Shown piece after piece: positions 1 to 7,149 of a stretch of 31,304 nt of DNA; the first letter of the stretch is position 1; each line of letters starts with the position of its first letter. A program made the position numbers and the translations under genes. The DNA is from UBA1046 sp964624395 (lineage in GTDB: Bacteria > Bacillota > Clostridia > Saccharofermentanales > DTU023), in the NCBI GenBank assembly GCA_964624395.1, contig CAZUWY010000016.1, forward strand, positions 1 through 31,304, written 5' to 3'. The notes beneath the pieces are model-generated. The model saw only the letters and a list, made by a program, of their open reading frames with translations, was not told the DNA's origin and searched no databases.

Positions 1-99
1 ATTGGTACAACCATCTTCTATGTGGTAGGTGGTGTGTTGGCTCTGGCTGCAGTAGTGCTGCTGGTGACCAAGAAGAAAATGTCTAGCAAAGAGAGCTAG
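1..99 (+). CDS. C-terminal end of a sortase-anchored pilin (5' part outside window)
   Basis: Frame 1 is open from the first base and ends in TAG at 97-99, giving 32 residues. They begin IGTTIFYVVGG, continue as a hydrophobic stretch of about 20 residues, and end in a basic tail (TKKKMSSKES). This is the membrane-spanning part and charged tail of a cell-wall sorting signal. In many clostridial and streptococcal major pilins the LPXTG motif is followed by GGIGTTIFYV, so the missing upstream part is probably a major pilin of the D2/Cna_B type. The class C sortase just downstream supports this. The LPXTG motif lies outside the window, so pilin identity is inferred from the tail and context. Confidence 0.8.
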   Translation: MGTTIFYVVGGVLALAAVVLLVTKKKMSSKES

Positions 100-123
100 A
101 GATTAATTAAATTATTATTGATG

Positions 124-173
124 ATTCTTTTCATGGGAGCAGGGCGGGTTCCCGCCCTGCTCCGTGAAAGAAT
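124..173 (+). promoter_or_regulatory. Long stem-loop between pilin and sortase C genes
   Basis: A perfect 13-bp GC-rich inverted repeat (136-148 with 151-163, GGAGCAGGGCGGG and its complement) has only TT at its tip. The pairing continues outward through TTCTTT/AAAGAA with two bulged bases and a G-U pair, for about 22 pairs in all. No T-run follows on either strand, so it is not a textbook intrinsic terminator. Its place between a highly expressed structural pilin and its sortase fits an mRNA-stability, processing or partial-attenuation element. That role is inferred. Confidence 0.6.
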
Positions 174-248
174 AAAGAGGGGAGACTGTACCTTTCAAGA
201 ACAAGATCTGTATCTTGGATTGTCGGAGCTAAGCATTAGTTTAAGTAT

Positions 249-1106
249 ATGAAGGCTGATTTAACTGAGAAGAAAAAGAAAAGAAAGAGCAAAGGAAGAT
301 TATCGACTATAATTCTGGTTCTTGTTTTCTTTCTCGGGATTTCCATACTTTTGTACCCCAGTATCAGCGACTATGTGAACTCCAAGACACAGTCCAGGGC
401 AATTGCAGATTATGAGGCAACAGTTGCCAGCATGAAAACTGAAGACTATTCGGAAATGTTTGCCGCAGCTGAGAACTATAACGAAAGTTTAAAAGTTGTT
501 TTTAATCCACTGATAGAGCATCAACAGCTGACGGATTATCTAGACCTTTTAAACATCGGCGGCAGAGGGATCATGGGTTATATCGACATTGAGAGGATCA
601 AGGTTGAACTACCCATCTATCATGGCACAGCAGATGAGATCCTAAACATTGCCGTCGGACATTTAGAAGGCACCAGCCTACCGATCGGCGGTGACGGAAC
701 ACATTCTGTACTCACTGCCCATAGAGGACTTCCCAGCTCCAAGTTGTTTACCAATTTGGATAAGCTGGAAGAAAGGGATGTCTTCACCATAACTATTTTG
801 AACCAGCTCTTCACCTATGAGGTTGACCAGATCAGGATAGTTGAACCACATGAAGTTGATTTAATCGGACCGAAAGCCGGTGAAGATCACTGTACTTTAG
901 TAACCTGCACCCCTTACGGCATCAATACGCACAGGCTACTGGTGCGGGGGACAAGGATAGAAAATGCGGCCTCAAAGCCGGTTATCTTTGTCACAGCCGA
1001 TGCCTATATGATCGACTCTCTGGTAGTGATGCCGATAGTCGCCACACCAATGCTATTGATTCTCCTGATAGTATTATTGGTTAAATATAGGAGAAAGAAG
1101 GAATAG
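249..1106 (+). CDS. Class C (pilin-polymerising) sortase
   Basis: This is a transpeptidase that would cleave pilin sorting motifs and link pilins to one another on the outer face of the membrane. The 285-residue protein has a lysine-rich start, a membrane segment at about 20-37, a sortase domain at about 108-235, and a second membrane segment near 257-278 followed by RRKKE. Two membrane segments are typical of class C. The catalytic residues are visible: His158 (TAHRG), Cys220 (LVTCTPYG) and Arg229 (HRLLVRG). The lid region (about 75-100) lacks an obvious DPF/DPW anchor and has only FNP at 86-88. The start is the only ATG after an in-frame stop at 237, but the nearest GGAG is about 20 bases upstream, so initiation may be weak. 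It lies between two pilin genes in a pilus operon. Confidence 0.92.
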   Translation: MKADLTEKKKKRKSKGRLSTIILVLVFFLGISILLYPSISDYVNSKTQSRAIADYEATVASMKTEDYSEMFAAAENYNESLKVVFNPLIEHQQLTDYLDLLNIGGRGIMGYIDIERIKVELPIYHGTADEILNIAVGHLEGTSLPIGGDGTHSVLTAHRGLPSSKLFTNLDKLEERDVFTITILNQLFTYEVDQIRIVEPHEVDLIGPKAGEDHCTLVTCTPYGINTHRLLVRGTRIENAASKPVIFVTADAYMIDSLVVMPIVATPMLLILLIVLLVKYRRKKE

Positions 1107-1124
1107 ACCCTGAAGGCAAATATT

Positions 1125-1838
1125 ATGTACCATAAGATGAAAAAAACCTTAATAGGCGCATTGATAGTGTTTATGCTTATCTTGCAGAACACAGCGATTA
1201 TGGCGACCGGATTAGCAATCGACATGCTGCGTACAGGTTCTATCGGTCTTGCTCTTAAGGACCCCGGCAGTCAGGAGATTGTTCTGGGAGCAGAATTTTC
1301 AGCCCTGAAAGTGGCAGATATAACTAGAGACGCCGAGGGTAGCTATATCTATCTGCTAACAGACTCATTCAAGGACAGCCAGGAAAAACTCGACGATCTG
1401 GAAACTGAAGATTTGCCGCTAAATCTGCAAGAATACGCTGAGACGCATAATCTGACCGGCATCAAAAGTCAGGTTAAGGCTGATGGAACTGTTATTTTCA
1501 ATGATTTAAAGCTGGGACTTTATCTGATCAGACAGGATAATAAAGTCGACAAATATTATCCGGTCAATTCATTTTTAGTCTCCTTGCCGCTGAGAAATCC
1601 TGAAACTGACAGCTGGATCTATAATGTGGATGCCAGCCCCAAGGTGGAACTGCGTCCTGAGATAGAACCTACACCCACTCCGGTGCCGACTGAACCGCCG
1701 ACGCGCCCTAAACCGCCTCCTTTGATCCAGACCGGTCAGTTAAAATGGCCGATACCTGTACTGGCAATTGCAGGACTTCTCCTTTTCTCTTTTGGCTGGG
1801 TTTTGACCGTAAGAAAAAAGAAAAAAGATGATGCGTAA
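1125..1838 (+). CDS. Small LIQTG-anchored pilin, probable basal/anchor subunit
   Basis: The 237-residue secreted protein has a signal peptide (about 5-28, ending IMATG), one pilin-like beta domain (about 33-175, with a GLYLIRQ strand near 131 and SPKVE near 171), and a proline/threonine-rich stalk (about 181-198). The sorting signal is LIQTG at 200-204, followed by QLKWPIPVLA, a hydrophobic segment and a RKKKK tail. Short pilins with a proline-rich stalk and xPQTGQLxWPxPVL-type anchors are usually the basal subunits that join the pilus to peptidoglycan. The motif has Ile where LPXTG has Pro. The start at 1125 is preceded by GAAGG nine bases upstream; ATG 1137 is an alternative. Its stop overlaps the next sortase gene, so the two are translationally coupled. 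Confidence 0.85.
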   Translation: MYHKMKKTLIGALIVFMLILQNTAIMATGLAIDMLRTGSIGLALKDPGSQEIVLGAEFSALKVADITRDAEGSYIYLLTDSFKDSQEKLDDLETEDLPLNLQEYAETHNLTGIKSQVKADGTVIFNDLKLGLYLIRQDNKVDKYYPVNSFLVSLPLRNPETDSWIYNVDASPKVELRPEIEPTPTPVPTEPPTRPKPPPLIQTGQLKWPIPVLAIAGLLLFSFGWVLTVRKKKKDDA

Positions 1839-2499
1839 GGCCGGGATACTGTTCATGATTGTCGGAGCAGCCTTTGTCATAGCTGCCTCGACACTGCTCA
1901 TGTACAACAACAGAGAAGACAGCCTTGCCGGAGATGCCGCAGAAGATGTGCTGGAGCAGGTGAGGAGAGCCTTGCCGGAAATAGTACCTGAGGATCTTGA
2001 GGTCGATGAGGATGTCTTCGTTCTGCCAGAGAAATACAAAGCGGATGTTTTTTTACCAGGTGAAGAAGAGCTAGAAGAAAAAAAAGAAATGACCGTCCGC
2101 ACCATTGACGGCCACGGCTATATTGGCTTTATCTTGATCCCCCGCTTTGATCTGGAATTGCCTATTATGGCAGAGTGGGATTATGACAAACTGAGAATCG
2201 CTCCCTGCCGCCAGTTCGGCTCGACCAAGACAGACGATTTAGTCATTGCAGGGCATAATTACAAAAGCCATTTCGGCAATATACCCAATCTAAACAGAGG
2301 AGATATAGTTATCTTCACCGATATGGATAATGAAGTCAGCAGCTATGCGGTGGAAAGTGTTGTCAAGATTGGTCCCAACGACACTGATCTGGTCCTCTAC
2401 AGCGATTACGACCTGATTCTTTACACCTGTGACTACGGGGGCAGAAACCGCTTTACGGTCAATTGCCGCAGATATGACAGATCCGGTGCTGACCAATAA
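1828..2499 (+). CDS. Second sortase of the pilus locus, non-class-C type
   Basis: This 223-residue protein has one N-terminal membrane segment (about 5-25), an acidic linker (about 28-88) and a sortase domain (about 95-215). Likely catalytic residues are His143 (IAGHNYKSHFG), Cys201 (LYTCDYGG) and Arg208. There is no C-terminal membrane segment. The residues around the cysteine (YTCDYGGRNR) differ from the usual TCTP of class A/C/D enzymes and resemble sortases found beside clostridial pilus genes. I leave the subclass open between B-like and D-like. It overlaps the basal pilin by 11 bases, so it probably attaches that pilin, and through it the pilus, to the cell wall. ATG 1831 is an equally possible start. 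No terminator is visible before the convergent gene at 2539. Confidence 0.87.
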   Translation: MMRKAGILFMIVGAAFVIAASTLLMYNNREDSLAGDAAEDVLEQVRRALPEIVPEDLEVDEDVFVLPEKYKADVFLPGEEELEEKKEMTVRTIDGHGYIGFILIPRFDLELPIMAEWDYDKLRIAPCRQFGSTKTDDLVIAGHNYKSHFGNIPNLNRGDIVIFTDMDNEVSSYAVESVVKIGPNDTDLVLYSDYDLILYTCDYGGRNRFTVNCRRYDRSGADQ

Positions 2500-2538
2500 T
2501 CTTTCTTAATCCTGCACAGCAAAATCTAAATTGAATCT

Positions 2539-4392
2539 CTATTTATCTTTTCTGGTGCTGATGCTGTCCAGCATACTAGCTGCACTTATACCGGCAAGAT
2601 CTCGATTATCCAGATGAACTGACCAGTAACTGGCAACGTTATTCCATTGCTTTGAATTTAAAAGACAATTATTTATTGTTCTAACTCCCAGAGGATAAAA
2701 ATGCATTTTAAGCAAGTTGAATTGACAAGCCTCTTTTGCGGCCGCCAAAAATTTATCTGCATTATCTGCTGTGGCCAGCCTTAAAACAAGCTCTCTACCG
2801 GCAAGGTCTTCTTCCAGCTCCAGCTCTGACATCTCCATAGCACTCCACTGGCTGAGAAAATCTTTTGCCAGACTGTAGGGAGTATCAAGGCTTAAGCTCT
2901 TTTGGACAAAGGCCAGATCATACTCTTGCTTTTGCCATCTCTCCTTAAAAACATCGGGACTAAGTCTTACCAGCTGAATATCTACACCCTGCAGGCGGGC
3001 CAGTTGAGCAAAAACCGAGCAGGCCTTATTGGCGGCCGTATCGTATCTGGGCAAGATGAGCTCTAAAGTAAGAGAGCTGCCATCTTCTAGTTCTAAAATC
3101 CCCTGACTGTCGAATCTGGCGTTCAGCCTGCTGGCAATATCTTCCTTTTTCTTCAAAAAGGAAGCTGCAAATTCAGGATTTGACATACCGGCCCTAAGGC
3201 TGTTGACCATAGTTGCGCCCCCGAAATAGTGCCAGTAGGGAGTGATGGCTGCTTTAATCTCCAAAGCCTTGCTGCTCTTTGACATATCCACTGACAGCTG
3301 GAGCAGATTTAGAATATTGGGATTGTTGAGGAGCGGTTTATTTAGATTGGTCTTGATCCCGGCTAAAACCGGCCTGCCCGGATGGTATAAAAGATTATCC
3401 GCCTCCTCGCTGCTGACACCAACCAGACAGTCAATCTCAAAACTGGCCAGGGCTCGCTCCAGACTGGATTTGTCCTTATATTTTTTCAGCAGCAGGTAAC
3501 GAGGTTTATCTAAAGGGACCTGACCTTGCCTTTCCAGCACCAATTGAAAGGAATCGTTGAGCAAGACCTGCCATTCACCCGTGCCAAGCGGCATAAAGAT
3601 GGCTCTTTCTACTAGTTCCTCCCGGGTCATAGTCAAGGGATCTTCGCCCATGCTCCAAAGAGTGGTGGGCAAAATTGGCGCCCGGCACAGAAGATCCAAA
3701 GCCAGAGCCTGATGAAATTCATCCATTTGCGAGAGCTCCAGGAGCAATTTATTTTGTTTAAGAGAACTTGTTTCTTGCACATTGGTGATCAGCCCTTCAG
3801 CATCTTTAAGATCAGCCATAAATTTAGCCTGCCAGTAAAGTGAAATCTCAATTTGTTCAGCAGTTACAGGGCGGCCGTCCTGCCAGACGGCATCATCTTT
3901 CAGTCTCAGCTCAATGCCGTCGGCTGAAACACGAATCAACTCGGCCAGACCGGCCGTATAGGTTAATTTTTCCGGATCCCATTTGAGCAAGGTCTCATAA
4001 ATAAGATCGCAGCCCTTTTGGCTGTTGACCGGAAAGCCGTCTTGAGTTGAAAAAGGATCCAGGCAGATTTCTTTACCCAGCAGATGCAAAGATAAAGTGC
4101 GATCAGGATCAGGGCTAAAACCAATAATATTACCTGCCCCTGTGGGATAAACCACCCCATCTTCAGCTGCCGGCAGGCTGGAGATAATATTTTCACTTTG
4201 CTTAGTTTTATTATCCTCTTTGTCAGTTTTAGTAATTGTCGAAGTGGTATTTGTACTCCTGCTCTCACCTGTCTTGATCAGGCTGCAAGCAGATAGGCTT
4301 TGAGCAAAAATAAGCAGCAGAAGGCTAAGAAGAATATTTATCCTCTTTTTTCTTTTGCTCGGTCTAAGATTGCCGCCTGTTTTGTTTGGCAT
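2539..4392 (-). CDS. Family 5 extracellular solute-binding lipoprotein (peptide/nickel type)
   Basis: The 617-residue protein has a basic start, a hydrophobic signal (about 18-32) and a lipobox LSAC with the lipidated Cys at 36, so it would sit on the outer face of the membrane. The mature part follows the SBP_bac_5 pattern: a GCDLIYETLLKWDP segment, then LRLKDDAVWQDGRPVTAEQI, and a late segment ending in LGVRTINNCLL. Such proteins capture oligopeptides or other solutes for an ABC importer. No permease or ATPase gene lies beside it, so its transporter is elsewhere or it acts in sensing. The substrate cannot be read from the sequence. The start is supported by GGAAAGGG about eight bases upstream. 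It is transcribed towards the pilus operon. Confidence 0.85.
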   Translation of the reverse strand: MPNKTGGNLRPSKRKKRINILLSLLLLIFAQSLSACSLIKTGESRSTNTTSTITKTDKEDNKTKQSENIISSLPAAEDGVVYPTGAGNIIGFSPDPDRTLSLHLLGKEICLDPFSTQDGFPVNSQKGCDLIYETLLKWDPEKLTYTAGLAELIRVSADGIELRLKDDAVWQDGRPVTAEQIEISLYWQAKFMADLKDAEGLITNVQETSSLKQNKLLLELSQMDEFHQALALDLLCRAPILPTTLWSMGEDPLTMTREELVERAIFMPLGTGEWQVLLNDSFQLVLERQGQVPLDKPRYLLLKKYKDKSSLERALASFEIDCLVGVSSEEADNLLYHPGRPVLAGIKTNLNKPLLNNPNILNLLQLSVDMSKSSKALEIKAAITPYWHYFGGATMVNSLRAGMSNPEFAASFLKKKEDIASRLNARFDSQGILELEDGSSLTLELILPRYDTAANKACSVFAQLARLQGVDIQLVRLSPDVFKERWQKQEYDLAFVQKSLSLDTPYSLAKDFLSQWSAMEMSELELEEDLAGRELVLRLATADNADKFLAAAKEACQFNLLKMHFYPLGVRTINNCLLNSKQWNNVASYWSVHLDNRDLAGISAASMLDSISTRKDK

Positions 4393-4429
4393 AGAAAAAC
4401 CCTTTCCAACTGTTTTTTATTGTAACATG

Positions 4430-4449
4430 CCAAATTTGAAATAATTTGG
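4430..4449. promoter_or_regulatory. AT-rich inverted repeat between divergent genes
   Basis: CCAAATT and AATTTGG form a perfect 7-bp inverted repeat with a 6-base spacer. It lies in the 148-bp gap between the divergent solute-binding lipoprotein gene and the SanA-like gene. It could be an operator shared by both genes. No convincing -35/-10 pair could be placed beside it on either strand. Confidence 0.3.
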
Positions 4450-4540
4450 TATCTTTGGTGGCAGGAATGGGAAAAAAAGCTTATGCTTGGGCAAGAAAGT
4501 AAATGCTTTTTAGAGCATTAGCAGACAGAAAGGCAAATGA

Positions 4541-5287
4541 GTGAGGGCAAAAAATAAAGAAGCGTCCCGGCTGAGAAAAAGGCTGTTAAACATTATGTGG
4601 ATCCTGCTGACCTTAATCTTTATTCTTCTTGTGAGCTTGTTTTTTATTAATAAAACAGTGATCAAAAGCGGCAGGGCAAAGATCTATAGCCTAGAAGAAC
4701 TTGGTCAGGGCTATGATGCTATCATTGTGCCCGGCTGCCAGGTTTATGAGGATATGACTCCCTCCCCTATGCTTAAAGACCGGCTGGATGGCGCCATTTC
4801 CTTGTACCAAAATGAGGTGGCGGAAAAAATCATTGTCTCCGGCGACAGCAGTGCACAAAAGCTGGATGAACCCTGGGTGATGAGAAATTACCTGGTGGCT
4901 GCTGGCATACCGGCGGAAAAAATCTTTATCGATCAGGATGGGATTGACACCTATGACACTGTCTACCGCAGTCAGGCCATCTTTGGTGTTAAAAGAGGGG
5001 TTTTGGCCACTCAGGAATTTCATCTGGAAAGAGCCCTCTATATCGCCTCCAGACTGGATATAGACCTCAAAGGCTATGCGACTGATTTCTACCAGTACAA
5101 GCAGATAACCAGAATTAAAAATTCAATCCGAGATTTCTTTGCCCGCGGAAAAGCCTGGTGGGAGACCGAATTTAAGGTCAGCCCCAGATCATTGGGCGAA
5201 GTGGTTGATCTATCCGGCTCTGGTTTTGCAACCCTGACAGCTGAGCAAAAGGAAAATGATCCTTTCTTTCAGCATGAAAGCAATTGA
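4541..5287 (+). CDS. SanA/YdcF-like (DUF218) membrane protein
   Basis: The 248-residue protein has a basic start, one membrane segment (about 15-37) and an outward-facing DUF218 domain. Family features are YDAIIVPGCQV (about 59-69), PSPMLKDRLDGA, KIIVSGD (about 103-109), PAEKIFIDQDGIDTYDT and a late TQEFHLERAL segment, where SanA/YdcF proteins carry a conserved histidine. In Escherichia coli SanA affects the envelope barrier to vancomycin at high temperature. The biochemical activity of the family is not settled, so only a role in envelope integrity can be suggested. The start is GTG with AAAGG seven bases upstream. The ATG four bases earlier is out of frame and hits a stop at once. It is convergent with the next gene, with only 7 bp between them. 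Confidence 0.85.
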   Translation: MRAKNKEASRLRKRLLNIMWILLTLIFILLVSLFFINKTVIKSGRAKIYSLEELGQGYDAIIVPGCQVYEDMTPSPMLKDRLDGAISLYQNEVAEKIIVSGDSSAQKLDEPWVMRNYLVAAGIPAEKIFIDQDGIDTYDTVYRSQAIFGVKRGVLATQEFHLERALYIASRLDIDLKGYATDFYQYKQITRIKNSIRDFFARGKAWWETEFKVSPRSLGEVVDLSGSGFATLTAEQKENDPFFQHESN

Positions 5288-5294
5288 ATTGACT

Positions 5295-6365
5295 TTAACT
5301 GATTCCTGCTCTAGCCACCCTCAGGGCTCTAACATTGGTAACTAAAACATTGATTGCCGTGAAATGTTCAAAAGCTGCACTTATTTTCCCTTGCGTATCG
5401 ACCAAAACCTCTTGAGCGTTATAACCATACAAAAGCTCAAGATCGAGATCTAAGATAACGCCATAGGCTTCTTTTCTTAAACTATAAGCTACCATTTTTG
5501 CAATCCCGGGGATCCGGCGGGCAATCAGGTTCAAAAGCTGCTCCACAGCTTCATCGGACATGGAATAGCTGCCCAGACTGGAAAATGTCGGGCGCACAAC
5601 CGTACGGTTGGGATCAAACTCACTGGGAGCATAGGAGGGATTGCGGTCAAATCTTCTTCTCAGTTTTTCCAAAGGTTCGGCAAAATAACCGGAGAATTCA
5701 TGCTTGATTTCCATGCTGGGTACAGGGATGGTGTGCTTTCCCTCGGTCATTCTGGTGGTCTTGGCGATATTTCTTTCTTCTTCGGTGGTTACATCCTCGA
5801 TACTGATATGCAGCGAGGGCCGGTTGAGCCAGAGATTGTCACAGATCCGTTCGAGCATGCCGTCAGAGGTGCCGAGGATCATCAGGGTGGAGGGCAGGTG
5901 CTCGACCAGTGCCCGCCTCATAATGGCTGCCCTGGTCTCATCAATAAATAGAGCCTGGCGGACAGATTCGAGCTTGGTGCCGGCTCTTTTGGCCGAGGAG
6001 CCGGCGATGATGCTGGAGCCGTGAATCAAAAGGCCATCATCGATAATATAGCGGATATCGTAGCGGCGGGCGATCAAGATTGCTCTTGTGCTCTTGCCCG
6101 TGCCGCTGGATCCGACAAAAGAGATAACGGCAATGTTGGAGAGAATCTCGCGGATTTCCTTCTGGCTGGCCTCTTCATACTTGATATTGCGTTCAGTTAC
6201 CTGAGTTTTAACCGCTTCGGCAAAACGGCCGAAAGGATTAAACAAGGGTTCGTCCCGGGAACGAAGTCTCTCTTTTAACTGCCAGCTTTCAGAGCCCTCC
6301 AGCGGATCCACAGCGGCTTCAGGTCCGAAGCCTAATTTCTTTTTCAGCCAGTTAAAAATTCCCAT
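5295..6365 (-). CDS. P-loop ATPase fused to an Asp23-like domain, function unknown
   Basis: The 356-residue cytoplasmic protein has a Walker A motif GSSGTGKST at 85-93 and a possible Walker B-like LFIDE at 139-143. A conserved-looking middle block includes YIIDDGLLI (106-114), LMILGTSDGM (161-170) and TEGKHTIPVPSMEIK (207-221). The C-terminal part (about 268-350) looks like an Asp23/Gls24 (DUF322) domain, with alternating strands and helices including ILDLDLELLYGYNAQEV. From memory, proteins of this architecture recur in Clostridia without an assigned role. It would be the last gene of a serS-yebC cluster, 31 bp after yebC. The gap contains a small GGGCT/AGCCC stem and no strong ribosome site. 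Binding of a nucleotide triphosphate is well supported; a link to envelope stress through the Asp23-like part is inference. Confidence 0.75.
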   Translation of the reverse strand: MGIFNWLKKKLGFGPEAAVDPLEGSESWQLKERLRSRDEPLFNPFGRFAEAVKTQVTERNIKYEEASQKEIREILSNIAVISFVGSSGTGKSTRAILIARRYDIRYIIDDGLLIHGSSIIAGSSAKRAGTKLESVRQALFIDETRAAIMRRALVEHLPSTLMILGTSDGMLERICDNLWLNRPSLHISIEDVTTEEERNIAKTTRMTEGKHTIPVPSMEIKHEFSGYFAEPLEKLRRRFDRNPSYAPSEFDPNRTVVRPTFSSLGSYSMSDEAVEQLLNLIARRIPGIAKMVAYSLRKEAYGVILDLDLELLYGYNAQEVLVDTQGKISAAFEHFTAINVLVTNVRALRVARAGIS

Positions 6366-6396
6366 TCAAATCAGCGCCGATCGCGGGCGGGCTTCC

Positions 6397-7128
6397 TTAG
6401 CCCTCTTCTTCCCAGTTGTGAAAGACATCTTGAACATCGTCATGATCTTCCATGCTGGTGATCAGTTTTTCCATCTGCAGCTTTTGCTCCTCACTTGCCA
6501 GCTCAACCCAGCTTAAAGGCTGAGGTGCAAGTGAGACATCAGTAAATTCATAGCCCTTTTTACTCAGCCCGTCTAAAGCAGCAAAATAGTCTTGGGGATC
6601 GGTGATGATGTCAAACATTTCTTCCGTCACCACAATATCTTCAACCGCAAATTCCAGTGCATCCATCATTATTTGCTCTTCGTCCGGGTAGATCTCTCGA
6701 TCCAGGATCAGGCTGCCTTTGTTTTCAAAGAGAAAGGAAACACAGCCATGAGTACCTAAATTTCCACCGTATTTGTCAAAAATATGGCGGATGTCACCGG
6801 CTGTACGATTGCGGTTGTCAGTTAAGGTTCTGACCATAACTGCGACACCGCCCGGACCGTAACCCTCATAGGTGATATCTTCAAAATCGTCACCGGAGTC
6901 ACTGCCGGCAGCCTTGCTGATGGAGCGGGCAATATTGTCATTGGGCATATTGCTGGCCTTGGCTCTGGCGATCGCATCTGCCAGTCTGGAATTGGCTTCG
7001 GGGTCGGGCCCTCCGTGTTTTACAGCTACTGCAATTTCGCGCCCCAGCTTGGAGAAAATCTTGCCCTTCTGAGCGTCTACAGTTGCTTTTCTGCGCTTAA
7101 TATTATTCCATTTTGAATGACCAGCCAT
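6397..7128 (-). CDS. yebC: YebC/PmpR family protein (translation or transcription factor)
   Basis: The 243-residue protein starts with the family signature MAGHSKWNNIKRRK and continues with AQKGKIFSKLGREI. Other family features are PDPEANSRLADAI, NMPNDNIARSI, TYEGYGPGGVAVMV, LTDNRNRT and GGNLGTHGCVSFLF. Length and motifs are full for the family. YebC proteins were described as DNA-binding regulators, and more recently some members have been linked to translation of proline-rich stretches. Which applies here cannot be told. The ribosome site AAGGAG lies six bases before the ATG. The gene starts 21 bp after serS, so the two are probably co-transcribed, which fits a translation-related role. Confidence 0.95.
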   Translation of the reverse strand: MAGHSKWNNIKRRKATVDAQKGKIFSKLGREIAVAVKHGGPDPEANSRLADAIARAKASNMPNDNIARSISKAAGSDSGDDFEDITYEGYGPGGVAVMVRTLTDNRNRTAGDIRHIFDKYGGNLGTHGCVSFLFENKGSLILDREIYPDEEQIMMDALEFAVEDIVVTEEMFDIITDPQDYFAALDGLSKKGYEFTDVSLAPQPLSWVELASEEQKLQMEKLITSMEDHDDVQDVFHNWEEEG

Positions 7129-7149
7129 ATTTGCTCCTTTGCTTTTTGT

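Noticed and set aside
5498..6278. Several plus-strand open frames over the ATPase gene
   Set aside because: They mirror the minus-strand ATPase frame, have no ribosome sites and no family likeness.
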